Assembly: GCF_007678255.1 (NCBI RefSeq)
Contig: NZ_VEED01000014.1
Coordinates: 62,001-126,000 of the forward strand
Reading direction: 5' to 3'
Source of the DNA: Bacillus sp. X1(2014)
Lineage (GTDB): Bacteria > Bacillota > Bacilli > Bacillales_B > DSM-18226
Length of the DNA: 64,000 nt
The number at the start of each line of letters is the position of its first letter. The first letter of the stretch is position 1. The position numbers were made by a program, and so were the translations under genes. Positions 48,276-56,251 of the stretch are shown here, piece after piece. The notes beneath the pieces were generated by a model. It made no database searches. It saw only the letters and a list, made by a program, of their open reading frames with translations, and was not told the origin of the DNA.

Positions 48276-48655
48276 ATCTATACCTCCAAAGAGAAAGTGT
48301 TGTATCATGTAATCGGGTCATTTGATAACCCTATTCTCATTTTATTCTCATTCCAATCTTATAACAAATGAAATGTATTAGCAACTCTAAAACAGTAAAA
48401 ACATAGCATCTATTTTCATTAAGCTAGTACCAAATGAGAATGAAAAGTGACTTTTAATGAAAATTCTGATTAATTCTATTTAGGAAAAATTCACCCGAGT
48501 AAAATCATACCTTATTTTTTTACTTTTTGCCAATGGAATTCAAGTCTAATGGTCTTTCTATTTTTACCCAATGAAACGGTATAAATGTATACCGCTTTAG
48601 ACAATGGCAAAGAAAAAGCCAGTGTTGCCACACTGACTTTCTACCTATTTATAAC
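48276..48655. other. Intergenic region upstream of the suf operon
   Basis: No gene seen. It holds the sufC leader and probable promoter, an 11-bp direct repeat (ATTCTCAT-type at 48333-48354) with a third similar motif AATGAGAATGA near 48434, then AT-rich sequence and the metQ terminator near its far end. Confidence 0.6.
48610..48642 (-). terminator. metQ terminator
   Basis: AAAGCCAGTGT pairs with ACACTGACTTT (one mismatch), followed by TTTTTC on the minus strand. Confidence 0.78.
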
Positions 48656-49501
48656 TTATTCAGAGACCGGTACAACGGCACCTTTGTATTGTTCAAGGAT
48701 GAAGTCTTGGATTTCTTTTGAATGAAGTACTTCTACAAGTGTTTTGATGCTTTCTTTATTTTCGTCACCGCTGCGGACAGCAATCACGTTTACATATGGC
48801 GATTCTTTGTCTTCAATTGCAATGGAATCTTCAACTGGGTTTAAGCCTGCATCAATAGCATAGTTAGAATTGATTAGGACTGCGTCGCCTTCGCCATTAT
48901 TATAGATTTTTGGAAGTAAAGCAGCTTCATAATTTGTATCAAACTTTATGTTTTTAGGATTTTCAACAACATCTTTTAATTCTGCTTTTGTTTTATCAAT
49001 GCCTTCTTTTAATTTGATAACACCTTCTTTTTCAAGTAAAGAAAGAAGACGGCCATGGTCAGCTACTGAGTTGCTCATGATTAAGTGTGCACCTTTTGGA
49101 AGATCACTTAGCTTTTTGTATTTCTTAGAATAAACACCAATTGGCTCAATATGGATTCCGCCAGCGTTCACAAAGCCATAACCATTCTCTTTGTTTTGAG
49201 AATTTAAGTAAGGAATGTGTTGGAAGTAGTTTGCATCAAGTTCTTTAGACGCTAATGCTTTGTTTGGTAATACATAATCTTGGAATGTTTTAACTTCTAA
49301 GTCAATGCCTTTTTCTTTTAATAGTGGTTTCGCTTTTTCTAAGATTTCAGCATGGGGCACGTTAGATGCTCCAACAACTAATTTTGTTGTTTTAGCTTCT
49401 TTACCACCAGTAGTGCCTTCTGATTTTTCCTCTGACTTGCCACAAGCTGCGACAACAAATACGATTGATAATGCTAGCAATAAACTTAATAATTTTTTCA
49501 T
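48656..49501 (-). CDS. metQ: D/L-methionine-binding lipoprotein MetQ
   Basis: A 281-residue NlpA-family lipoprotein with lipobox VVAAC (Cys20), the extracellular receptor of the methionine ABC importer. Family stretches are VGASNVPHAEIL, FQDYVLPNKALASKELDANYFQHIPYL and the C-terminal NVIAVRSGDE. It follows metP by 13 nt and closes the metNPQ operon, which has an S-box riboswitch at its head. Confidence 0.96.
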   Translation of the reverse strand: MKKLLSLLLALSIVFVVAACGKSEEKSEGTTGGKEAKTTKLVVGASNVPHAEILEKAKPLLKEKGIDLEVKTFQDYVLPNKALASKELDANYFQHIPYLNSQNKENGYGFVNAGGIHIEPIGVYSKKYKKLSDLPKGAHLIMSNSVADHGRLLSLLEKEGVIKLKEGIDKTKAELKDVVENPKNIKFDTNYEAALLPKIYNNGEGDAVLINSNYAIDAGLNPVEDSIAIEDKESPYVNVIAVRSGDENKESIKTLVEVLHSKEIQDFILEQYKGAVVPVSE

Positions 49502-49514
49502 TTTGACCTCTCCT

Positions 49515-50186
49515 TTATCTTTTATCTAATTTTGAAGTGATAAAATCACCGATAAACTGAATGATAAACACAATAATTAAAATGATAATTGTTGCGACTA
49601 AGGTTACGTCGTTTTGATTTCGTTGAAAGCCTTGAAGATAGGCAAGGTTTCCTAACCCACCTGCTCCAATAACTCCTGCCATTGCTGTGTAACCAACAAG
49701 AGCAATCGCCGTTACGGTTATCCCAGAGACCAGCGCTGGCATTGATTCTGGTAAAAGAACCTTCCAAATGATCGTACCAGTTGTAGCACCCATTGACTTT
49801 GCTGCTTCAATTACGCCTTTATCAATTTCCCTAAGGCCAATTTCCACCATCCTTGCATAAAATGGTGCGGCACCAATAATTAATGCTGGCAACGCCGCAT
49901 TTTCACCAATCATGGTTTGAAAAATAATCGTTGTAAATGGAATTAATAAGACAATTAAGATAATGAATGGGATGGAACGAAAAATATTTACTATACCACT
50001 AATGATCACATTGATTGGTTTATTACTCCACAGGCTTCCTTTTGAAGTTAGAAATAATAACAATCCTAGAAGGATTCCCAGTATAAATGTGGCAGCAACG
50101 GAAATCCCCGTCATATAAAGAGTTTGTCTAGTTGCTTCCCACATCGCCGGCCAATCAAAATCTTCGAAATACGGTTTACTATTCAC
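49515..50186 (-). CDS. metP: Methionine ABC permease MetP
   Basis: A 223-residue membrane permease with five hydrophobic segments and the EAA loop EAAKSMGATTGTIIWKVLLPES near residue 135, where the ATPase docks. It starts 8 nt inside the end of metN, so the genes are translationally coupled. AGGAGTGG-like sequence lies before the GTG/ATG region. Homologous to MetI of E. coli and MetP of B. subtilis (YusB). Confidence 0.95.
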   Translation of the reverse strand: MNSKPYFEDFDWPAMWEATRQTLYMTGISVAATFILGILLGLLLFLTSKGSLWSNKPINVIISGIVNIFRSIPFIILIVLLIPFTTIIFQTMIGENAALPALIIGAAPFYARMVEIGLREIDKGVIEAAKSMGATTGTIIWKVLLPESMPALVSGITVTAIALVGYTAMAGVIGAGGLGNLAYLQGFQRNQNDVTLVATIIILIIVFIIQFIGDFITSKLDKR

Positions 50187-51204
50187 TTGTAACCACCTCC
50201 ACTCCTATTTGCTGTGAACGAATGTAGTCGACTGCTTTATTGACTTCTGCTTCGTCCCCATCAATATGAATGAATAAGGTTCCATAAGACCCGCTTTGGG
50301 TTTGCGAAATCTTCCCTTGCAAGATATTAACGGTCACATTATTATGGCGAATAACATTTGTAATGATCGGCTGTTCAACAGATTCCCCAATAAAGGTTAA
50401 TTGAACAATTTGACCGGAACGATAACGTTCAAGTAAATGTTCTGCTGTCTCTTTCGTCTCTTCTGGTTCGGTCACCTGCTGGACAAATCGTTTCGTAATC
50501 GACTGCTGTGGATTTTTGAATACATCTAATACTTGTCCAAGTTCAACGACCCTTCCACTTTCCATCACGGCAACCCGGTGACAAATCTTGCGTATTACAT
50601 GCATTTCATGGGTGATGAGAACAATGGTCAGACCGAGCCTTTTATTAATATCAACTAACAACTCTAAAATAGAATCGGTCGTTTGTGGGTCGAGGGCAGA
50701 AGTAGCCTCATCACAAAGAAGTACTTTCGGATTGTTGGCAAGCGCCCTGGCAATCCCGACACGTTGCTTCTGACCGCCGCTTAACTGGGAAGGATAAGCA
50801 TTTTCTCTTCCTTCCAGACCGACTAATTTAATTAGTTCACTTACTCTTTTTTGGCGCTCAGGACCTTTGATGCCTGCAATTTCTAATGGAAAAGCAATAT
50901 TTTCACTAACGGTTCTTGACCACAGTAAGTTAAAATGCTGAAAAATCATACTGATCTCTTGCCGAGCCTTTCGAAGTTCAGCACCTTTTATTTTTGAAAC
51001 CACGCGGCCAGCAACGGTTACGGTTCCACTGGTTGGCAGTTCCAGACCGTTTAACATTCGGATCAATGTGCTTTTCCCAGCGCCGCTGTATCCAATTACC
51101 CCGAAAATTTCACCTTCTTGAATCTCAAGGTTTACATCATCAACGGCTCTTAACTGACCTTGTTTAGAAGGAAAAATCTTCTGAACACTTTTTATAGAAA
51201 TCAT
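50179..51204 (-). CDS. metN: Methionine ABC ATPase MetN with NIL domain
   Basis: A 341-residue ATPase. Walker A GYSGAGKST near 38, signature LSGGQKQRVGIARAL near 140, Walker B VLLCDEATSALD near 160, H-loop LITHEM. The C-terminal 75 residues form the NIL domain (VNILQGKISQTQSGSYGTL), which binds methionine and inhibits transport. Transcription starts upstream of the riboswitch. Length agrees with B. subtilis MetN. Confidence 0.96.
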   Translation of the reverse strand: MISIKSVQKIFPSKQGQLRAVDDVNLEIQEGEIFGVIGYSGAGKSTLIRMLNGLELPTSGTVTVAGRVVSKIKGAELRKARQEISMIFQHFNLLWSRTVSENIAFPLEIAGIKGPERQKRVSELIKLVGLEGRENAYPSQLSGGQKQRVGIARALANNPKVLLCDEATSALDPQTTDSILELLVDINKRLGLTIVLITHEMHVIRKICHRVAVMESGRVVELGQVLDVFKNPQQSITKRFVQQVTEPEETKETAEHLLERYRSGQIVQLTFIGESVEQPIITNVIRHNNVTVNILQGKISQTQSGSYGTLFIHIDGDEAEVNKAVDYIRSQQIGVEVVTSE

Positions 51205-51321
51205 TGTATCACCTGCTTTTATCCAATTTACCTTAAAATTCTGAAAGATTTATTTTGTAATATACTATTTAATCTACTATAGGGTTTGATTTTTTCTACG
51301 AAAAGATTCTATTTTATTAAA

Positions 51322-51486
51322 ATAAAAAGCCTTTCTGCACAGGCAGAAAGGCATCATAAATAATAATCCTTTCTCCCATCTTCCAAAGCAAACGCTTTGT
51401 GTGAATTGGCACCATTTCAATAATAAATATTGACGGTTGCCGGGCTTCATCGGGCACATCCCTCCACCTCTCTTGATAAGAGCATC
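51322..51486 (-). promoter_or_regulatory. S-box (SAM-I) riboswitch of metN-metP-metQ
   Basis: On the minus strand the aptamer runs from about 51486 to 51369: P1 CTCTTATCAAGAG, then GTGGAGGGA, the GATGAAGCCCGGCAACC core and GGTGCCAATTC, ending GAAGATGGGAG. A terminator follows (GCCTTTCTGC pairing with GCAGAAAGGC, then TTTTTATTTT, 51352-51322). High SAM should fold the aptamer, release the terminator and stop metN transcription. Confidence 0.95.
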
Positions 51487-51542
51487 AATTCCTATATTCA
51501 ATTAAAACGTTAATTTGTTTAAGTAACTATATTACGAAAGTT

Positions 51543-51571
51543 ATCGTATCACGGATAAAAAGGGGTGTCAA
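51543..51571 (-). promoter_or_regulatory. Promoter of the metNPQ riboswitch transcript
   Basis: On the minus strand TTGACA and TACGAT are 17 nt apart, about 57 nt before the riboswitch; a TG precedes the -10. Confidence 0.65.
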
Positions 51572-51603
51572 TGAAAATAACTTCATATTCGGAAAAATAA
51601 GTT

Positions 51604-52920
51604 TTAGGCATTAACGTTTAAAGAAGTTAAACCAGTTGCCGAAACAATAGCCGATTCTAGGTCTTCAATGAGATCTTCCACATTCTCAATCCCGATGGAT
51701 AGGCGAATTAAATCCTCCGTTACACCTGCAGCGACCAGGCCTTCGGCATCTAATTGCTGGTGAGTAGTGCTGGCCGGATGAATAATTAAACTTTTTGCAT
51801 CGCCAACATTGGCCACATGCGCCCAAAGTGTGATGGAATCAATTAATTTAGCCCCAGCTTCTTTTCCGCCTTTTATTCCGAATACCACCATCGAACCGGC
51901 ACCTTTTGGTAAATACTTTTTAGCTAGTTCATAATCAGGATGTGATGGATGGCCAGGATAGGAAACCCATTCTACGGCAGGATGGTTGGACAAGTATTCG
52001 ACGACTTCTTTAGTATTCGCGACATGCTCTTTCATGCGGACATGCAGTGTTTCAAGACCCAGAACAAACTGGAAGGAATTTTGCGGACTTAATGCCGGTC
52101 CTAGGTCACGCAGCAATTGGACACGAGCTTTGATTATATAAGCGACAGCGCCTAAAGCTTCTGCATAAACAAGATCATGGTAGCTTGCATCTGGTGTTGT
52201 AAAGCCTGGGAATCTTGGAGAATTCCAATCGAATTTTCCGCCATCCACAATAATTCCGCCCGTTGTCGTTCCGTTCCCTAATAACCACTTTGTAGCGGAA
52301 TGAATGACAATATCTGCTCCATGTTCAATTGGCCGGCAAAGGTATGGAGTGGCAAAAGTATTGTCAACGATTAGTGGAACACCTGCTTCATGAGCAATTT
52401 CAGCCACTTTTTCAATATCCAGGATGCGCAGGCTTGGGTTACCAATCGTTTCCGCAAAAACGGCTTTTGTTTTGGAAGTGATCGCTTGGCGGAAGTTTTC
52501 TGGATTTTCCGGATCAACAAATTTCACGTTAATTCCGTATTTCGGAAGGGTCACTGCAAATAAATTATAGGTGCCGCCATAAAGGTTGGAAGCAGAAACA
52601 ATTTCATCACCAGCTTCAGCAATATTTAATATGGCAAGAGTAATGGCGGCCATTCCACTCGCAACCGCTAGGGCCCCTACACCGCCTTCTAATAATGCGA
52701 CTCTTTCTTCAAATACAGTGGTCGTTGGGTTGTGTATTCTGGTATATATGTATCCAGTTTCTGCTAAGCTGAAGAGGTTTGCAGCATGCTCAGTATTCTT
52801 AAATTGATAAGCATTGTTTTGGTAAATCGGAACAGCGCGAGCCCCTGTTACCGGGTCTGGAGTTAAGCCACCATGGACACTTAATGTTTCAAAACGATAC
52901 TTCTTCTGATTTTCACTCAA
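51604..52920 (-). CDS. metY: O-acetylhomoserine sulfhydrylase (homocysteine synthase) MetY
   Basis: A 438-residue PLP enzyme of the Cys/Met gamma family that joins sulfide to O-acetylhomoserine, giving homocysteine. Motifs: [20 protein letters not shown] near residue 60, [13 protein letters not shown] near 175 and the PLP lysine in [11 protein letters not shown] near 198. The length above 420 residues and the TP-YLCRP form suggest the sulfhydrylase type over the cystathionine enzymes. TTG start at 52920 behind AAAGGAGG; the 10-codon extension has no site. An S-box riboswitch precedes it. Confidence 0.93.
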   Translation of the reverse strand: MSENQKKYRFETLSVHGGLTPDPVTGARAVPIYQNNAYQFKNTEHAANLFSLAETGYIYTRIHNPTTTVFEERVALLEGGVGALAVASGMAAITLAILNIAEAGDEIVSASNLYGGTYNLFAVTLPKYGINVKFVDPENPENFRQAITSKTKAVFAETIGNPSLRILDIEKVAEIAHEAGVPLIVDNTFATPYLCRPIEHGADIVIHSATKWLLGNGTTTGGIIVDGGKFDWNSPRFPGFTTPDASYHDLVYAEALGAVAYIIKARVQLLRDLGPALSPQNSFQFVLGLETLHVRMKEHVANTKEVVEYLSNHPAVEWVSYPGHPSHPDYELAKKYLPKGAGSMVVFGIKGGKEAGAKLIDSITLWAHVANVGDAKSLIIHPASTTHQQLDAEGLVAAGVTEDLIRLSIGIENVEDLIEDLESAIVSATGLTSLNVNA

Positions 52921-52952
52921 TTTTCTTCCTCCTTTTTGACAACACACCATAC

Positions 52953-53101
52953 AAAAAAACCCCTGCTTCAGAGAAGAGGGGGTTCACTCTCCTCATCTTC
53001 CAGAGCTGTTTGCTCTGCTGGATTTAGCACCGTGTTATTTATGTAGTAAACCGGTTGCTGGGCATCAAAGGGCCAGTCCCTCCGCCACTCTCGATAAGAA
53101 T
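52953..53101 (-). promoter_or_regulatory. S-box (SAM-I) riboswitch of metY
   Basis: Minus-strand aptamer from about 53100 to 52985: CTTATCGAGAGTGGCGGAGGGA, then GATGCCCAGCAACC, CGGTGCTAAATCC and GGAAGATGAGGAGAG. The expression platform (AACCCCC...AGGGGTTTTTTT, 52985-52953) is a terminator ending 33 nt before the metY start. The class and fold match the riboswitch 1.5 kb downstream. Confidence 0.95.
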
Positions 53102-53144
53102 GTATAGATTAAGTTGTAATAATTGGTTAAATATTCTAATTCAA

Positions 53145-53173
53145 ATGGTATCTAAATTTTAATTCCGAGTCAA
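53145..53173 (-). promoter_or_regulatory. Promoter of the metY riboswitch transcript
   Basis: On the minus strand TTGACT and TACCAT are 17 nt apart, about 44 nt before the aptamer. Confidence 0.6.
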
Positions 53174-53182
53174 TAGGTTTGA

Positions 53183-53542
53183 TTAAAAATTTGTAATTTT
53201 CGCGATATTTTCCTGCGTTTTTGTTAAATAAAAGATAGACTCTAGCAATAATGTTGTGCGGATGGGGGCCGATATACTTAGAAGACCATTGCGTTCAAGT
53301 GCTCGCAACCTTTCCTCCCCTGTAAGCAGCTGCTTCATCGCATGAAGGTCCCCACGAATTTCGGATCTCGTATGTTTCTCCCCGCTATCATGAAGAATGA
53401 AAACTTCTCTATCCTTTATGATGATTTGATAGGTATTTTGTTCACAAATTAAATTCACTCTCGCATGAATATGCTCAAGTAACGGCAGTAAATGTCCTTG
53501 CTGTTTGATTGCTAATTGAAAGGTTTCCAATACCTCTATCAT
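53183..53542 (-). CDS. yusD: SCP2-like small protein (YusD)
   Basis: A 119-residue soluble protein. The middle has a beta-strand pattern (YQIIIKDREVFILHD) and then SEIRGDLHAMKQLLTGEERLRAL, which resembles the SCP-2 sterol/lipid-binding fold. Function unknown. GGAG lies eight nucleotides before the ATG at 53542. Position between met genes and yusE agrees with B. subtilis yusD. The name rests on synteny more than on motif. Confidence 0.72.
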   Translation of the reverse strand: MIEVLETFQLAIKQQGHLLPLLEHIHARVNLICEQNTYQIIIKDREVFILHDSGEKHTRSEIRGDLHAMKQLLTGEERLRALERNGLLSISAPIRTTLLLESIFYLTKTQENIAKITNF

Positions 53543-53778
53543 TTCCACCACTCCGGTCTACGCTCTTATATTTACTATACAGGACATAGGCCAGAAATCC
53601 TCTTTAAATTGGTCGACAATTATCTACCTTGGCATGGGAGTGGCGAGGGGATTTCCTGAGAAATATGTCGGATGGAAGAAGTTTTTTGAAAGTGTTGGTA
53701 ATTGGTCATAACCGGTTGCTATGGAAGGAGGCGGAATTTTGTAAAATTAATTTATTCTAGATGAAAAGGATGTGGATT

Positions 53779-53961
53779 ATGTGTTATAAACCTCGGATTG
53801 AATTAGATGAAATAAAAATTTTAAGATCTTTAAATTTGCGTACTTATCAAGCCCCACTTAATGTGCCTATTTTTTATCCATATCAACTCGAACGATTTAT
53901 GAGGAAACTAGACAACCAATCTTCATCATTAAGTGGCTTGCACAAGAGGCTTGCTGATTAA
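53779..53961 (+). CDS. Small protein of unknown function (60 aa)
   Basis: The only plus-strand candidate gene in this stretch. AAGGATGTG lies 4 nt before the ATG at 53779, and the frame gives a basic 60-residue product (starts MCYKPRIELDEIKILRSLNL, middle VPIFYPYQLERFMRKL). No signal, membrane segment or motif was recognised. It could be real, but conservation is needed to trust it. It is divergent from yusD and convergent with yusE. Confidence 0.5.
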   Translation: MCYKPRIELDEIKILRSLNLRTYQAPLNVPIFYPYQLERFMRKLDNQSSSLSGLHKRLAD

Positions 53962-54049
53962 TTAGTATTGGTTTATGACCCAGGAGACTTTCTTTTCGCT
54001 CTTCGGGGCACAATTAGTTTTTTTGTAGCAAAATCGAAGGTCATCACCA

Positions 54050-54078
54050 AAAAAACAGATGCATCTCGCATCTGCTCT
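54050..54078 (-). terminator. yusE terminator
   Basis: CAGATGC pairs with GCATCTG around ATCTC; the minus-strand T-run is TTTTTTT. Confidence 0.78.
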
Positions 54079-54386
54079 TATAGTATCTGCTGCTTTATTT
54101 TTTCAAGTAAAAATGGAACAGAGTGAAATGCGTAGAGTGTTTGCTTTACCTCGCCAGCTTCGATTATTAACAAGCAAGGGACACTTTCAATTTCATATTC
54201 CCTAGCAAGGTCTGGATAGAAATTTAGGTTCATTTTACCCATATCTACCTCTACAAGTTCTTCGATGACCTGGAGCATTTTTGAAGCAACCTGACAGGTC
54301 CCGCACATCGGTGTATAGAAATACACTAGTCCATTTGTCTTCCCTTTAATAAAGGCAGATAATTCGCTTCGATTCCATTCGTTCAT
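54078..54386 (-). CDS. yusE: Thioredoxin-like protein (YusE)
   Basis: A 102-residue thioredoxin-fold protein with active-site Cys28 and Cys31 (MCGTC) after strand LVYFYTPM and the cis-proline in IESVPCLLI. The CGTC active site is unlike CGPC of TrxA, suggesting other partners. It is read after yusF with 7 nt between (54394-54386), so they are cotranscribed. Terminator at once after the stop. Confidence 0.88.
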   Translation of the reverse strand: MNEWNRSELSAFIKGKTNGLVYFYTPMCGTCQVASKMLQVIEELVEVDMGKMNLNFYPDLAREYEIESVPCLLIIEAGEVKQTLYAFHSVPFLLEKIKQQIL

Positions 54387-54393
54387 ATATCTT

Positions 54394-54750
54394 TTAACCC
54401 ATTTCTAAAAATTCAGTATGCACATCAATATTTGCACCTAATAGAACGGTGGCCAAGTGGTGAACTGGTGCGGTCGCTACCTCCCGATACATCCTGTCGA
54501 TATATAAATGTTCAGCTTGCGGTAATTCGCGCTTTAATTGCTTGCGAAGTTTCTCACCGGAGAAGTCAGCATCGACAAGAATATAGACATCCTTATCTTC
54601 AAGGAAATCAATCAATTCATCCAATTTTGTAATACTGATGGTCCCGTTGGTACAAATGATTTCAACGGGTTCCTTCACGATTTTTTTTACTTTATTTTTA
54701 TCCGACTTTCCTTCGACAATAAGAACTTTGTCAACATACGAATCATTCAT
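54394..54750 (-). CDS. yusF: Toprim-domain protein (YusF, primase/RNase M5-like)
   Basis: A 118-residue protein that is a bare Toprim domain: VLIVEGKSDKNKV near residue 8 with the catalytic Glu, and ILVDADFSGEKLRKQL near 57 with the DxD pair. Toprim domains cleave or join nucleic-acid phosphodiester bonds. No recognition domain is present, unlike RNase M5. The second ATG (54750) is better spaced from AGGTGA. Substrate unknown. Confidence 0.88.
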   Translation of the reverse strand: MNDSYVDKVLIVEGKSDKNKVKKIVKEPVEIICTNGTISITKLDELIDFLEDKDVYILVDADFSGEKLRKQLKRELPQAEHLYIDRMYREVATAPVHHLATVLLGANIDVHTEFLEMG

Positions 54751-54892
54751 CATCCATCACCTGTATTAGAAGTTGTTTTATGTTAACATATTCTAAAATA
54801 TTGATTACGTGTGCCTTCTTCTGACTATGTTAACCTTTTCGTTATTGTCTTTTGAAAAAATAGGCCTGTGACTATAGGTCCAAGTTATATAG

Positions 54893-55132
54893 TTAGCACC
54901 AGCCGCCATCATCACAATCAGTATATTTTGCATCCGAACCTTCAGTTGTCGTCACATGTTGATAGATCTTCTGCTGTTCCACTTCAAAATGATGTTCTAA
55001 TTCCACTTGCATGTGATCTGTCAGTTTCATTTTTCCAATTGGCGTATTATCTAGAAACAGTTCCATTTCTCCATTTTTCATTTTGCCAATGACTCGTTCT
55101 GTTACGTCTATTCTTTGCTGCTTTAATGTCAT
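54893..55132 (-). CDS. yusG: YusG-like small protein (DUF2553)
   Basis: A 79-residue protein starting at the ATG behind GAGGGTGGGAG. It contains DVTERVIGKMKNGEMELFLDNTPIGKMKL and ends with a Cys/Asp/Gly tail (DCDDGGWC). The 27-codon longer frame has no ribosome site. Function is unknown. The two C-terminal cysteines and its location next to gcvH hint at nothing specific. It lies between yusF and gcvH, as in B. subtilis. Confidence 0.82.
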   Translation of the reverse strand: MTLKQQRIDVTERVIGKMKNGEMELFLDNTPIGKMKLTDHMQVELEHHFEVEQQKIYQHVTTTEGSDAKYTDCDDGGWC

Positions 55133-55204
55133 GCTCCCACCCTCTTCAATATATTTATTATAAGTTTCCCAAAAATAGTAGAAGAAAAAGTGGGAATTTA
55201 AGAG

Positions 55205-55232
55205 AAAAAGCACCTTGACAAGGTGCCTTTCC
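55205..55232 (-). terminator. gcvH terminator
   Basis: GCACCTT pairs with AAGGTGC around GAC; followed by TTTTTC on the minus strand. Confidence 0.82.
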
Positions 55233-55239
55233 CTAGTAA

Positions 55240-55623
55240 TTAGTCTTCTTTTATCATTTCTTCATATTGTTCAGCTGTCATAAGCTTATCAAGTTCGCTG
55301 CTGTCTGATAGTTCAATTACGATCATCCATGCTTTTTCATATGGTGATTCGTTTACAAATTCAGGGCTGTCGCTTAAATCTTCATTCACTTCCACGACTT
55401 TACCGCTGACAGGTGCATAAAGCTCAGAAACAGTTTTTACAGATTCAACACTTCCAAATGGTTCGTCAGCAGTAACTTCATCGCCCACTTCTGGAAGCTC
55501 AACAAAAACGATATCTCCTAGTTCATGCTGTGCAAAAGCAGTAATCCCAACGCGGACCTTTTCTCCTTCAACCTTTACCCATTCATGCTCTTCTGAATAA
55601 CGTAATTCTTTTGGTGTACTCAT
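55240..55623 (-). CDS. gcvH: Glycine cleavage system H protein
   Basis: A 127-residue lipoyl carrier that shuttles the aminomethyl group in glycine cleavage; in Bacillus it is also the entry point for lipoate assembly. The lipoyl lysine is Lys63 in [11 protein letters not shown]. Family stretches are [12 protein letters not shown] and [30 protein letters not shown] precedes the ATG. LipA in this window supplies its sulfur insertion. Confidence 0.97.
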   Translation of the reverse strand: MSTPKELRYSEEHEWVKVEGEKVRVGITAFAQHELGDIVFVELPEVGDEVTADEPFGSVESVKTVSELYAPVSGKVVEVNEDLSDSPEFVNESPYEKAWMIVIELSDSSELDKLMTAEQYEEMIKED

Positions 55624-55700
55624 CGCTAAATCCCTCCATTGTTTTTTCTAAAAAATCTATCATCGAAATTAATCGATTTCCATAGTGATGAAGAGCCGGC

Positions 55701-56057
55701 TTATCGCCACATTTTTTCAAACTCTTCTTCCTTAAAGCCTACGGTGACATGCTCGCCATCCGTTAAAATTGGGCGTTTAATTAACATGCCATCGGAAGCA
55801 AGTAATTCGAGCAGTTCTTCCTCAGTTGCAGACTTCATTTTATCCTTTATACCTAATTCACGGTATTTCATACCACTGGTATTAAAGAATTTCTTTAATT
55901 CTAGTCCGCTTTTTTGATAAAGATCCTGCAACACCTCACGACTTGGAGGATGTTCCACAATATGTACTTCTTCATAGGAAAGTTGATGGGCATCCAGCCA
56001 TTTCTTCGCGTTTCGACATGTGCCGCATTTTGGATACCAATAAAAAGTCAGAGACAT
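55701..56057 (-). CDS. yusI: ArsC/Spx-family thioredoxin-like protein (YusI)
   Basis: A 118-residue protein with an ArsC fold: YWYPKCGTCRNAKKWLD with Cys11 and Cys14, then IVEHPPSREVLQ and the C-terminal KRPILTDGEHVTVGF. The KRP motif holds the arginine typical of the ArsC-like group. A second arsenate-reductase signature cannot be assigned from sequence, so a redox role as in Spx/YusI/YffB is as likely as arsenate reduction. Confidence 0.88.
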   Translation of the reverse strand: MSLTFYWYPKCGTCRNAKKWLDAHQLSYEEVHIVEHPPSREVLQDLYQKSGLELKKFFNTSGMKYRELGIKDKMKSATEEELLELLASDGMLIKRPILTDGEHVTVGFKEEEFEKMWR

Positions 56058-56212
56058 TCATTTCACCGCCCTTTCCCGCAAAAATCTTTGACTTGTCTAA
56101 ACGTCACTTGAATATTATCATAACGTTTTTCAAAATCCTAATGCAAAAAATATGTTCCTCTTAAAAAAATTCGACTAATTTTTCAAAATCCCTTCCTATT
56201 CTACAATAAAAA

Positions 56213-56250
56213 TTTAGGCTCCCTTTCTAATCGAAAGGGAGCCTAGTTTT
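56213..56250 (-). terminator. Terminator of the fad operon
   Basis: TAGGCTCCCTTTC pairs perfectly with GAAAGGGAGCCTA around TAATC; T-rich on the minus strand. Confidence 0.85.
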
Positions 56251-56251
56251 A

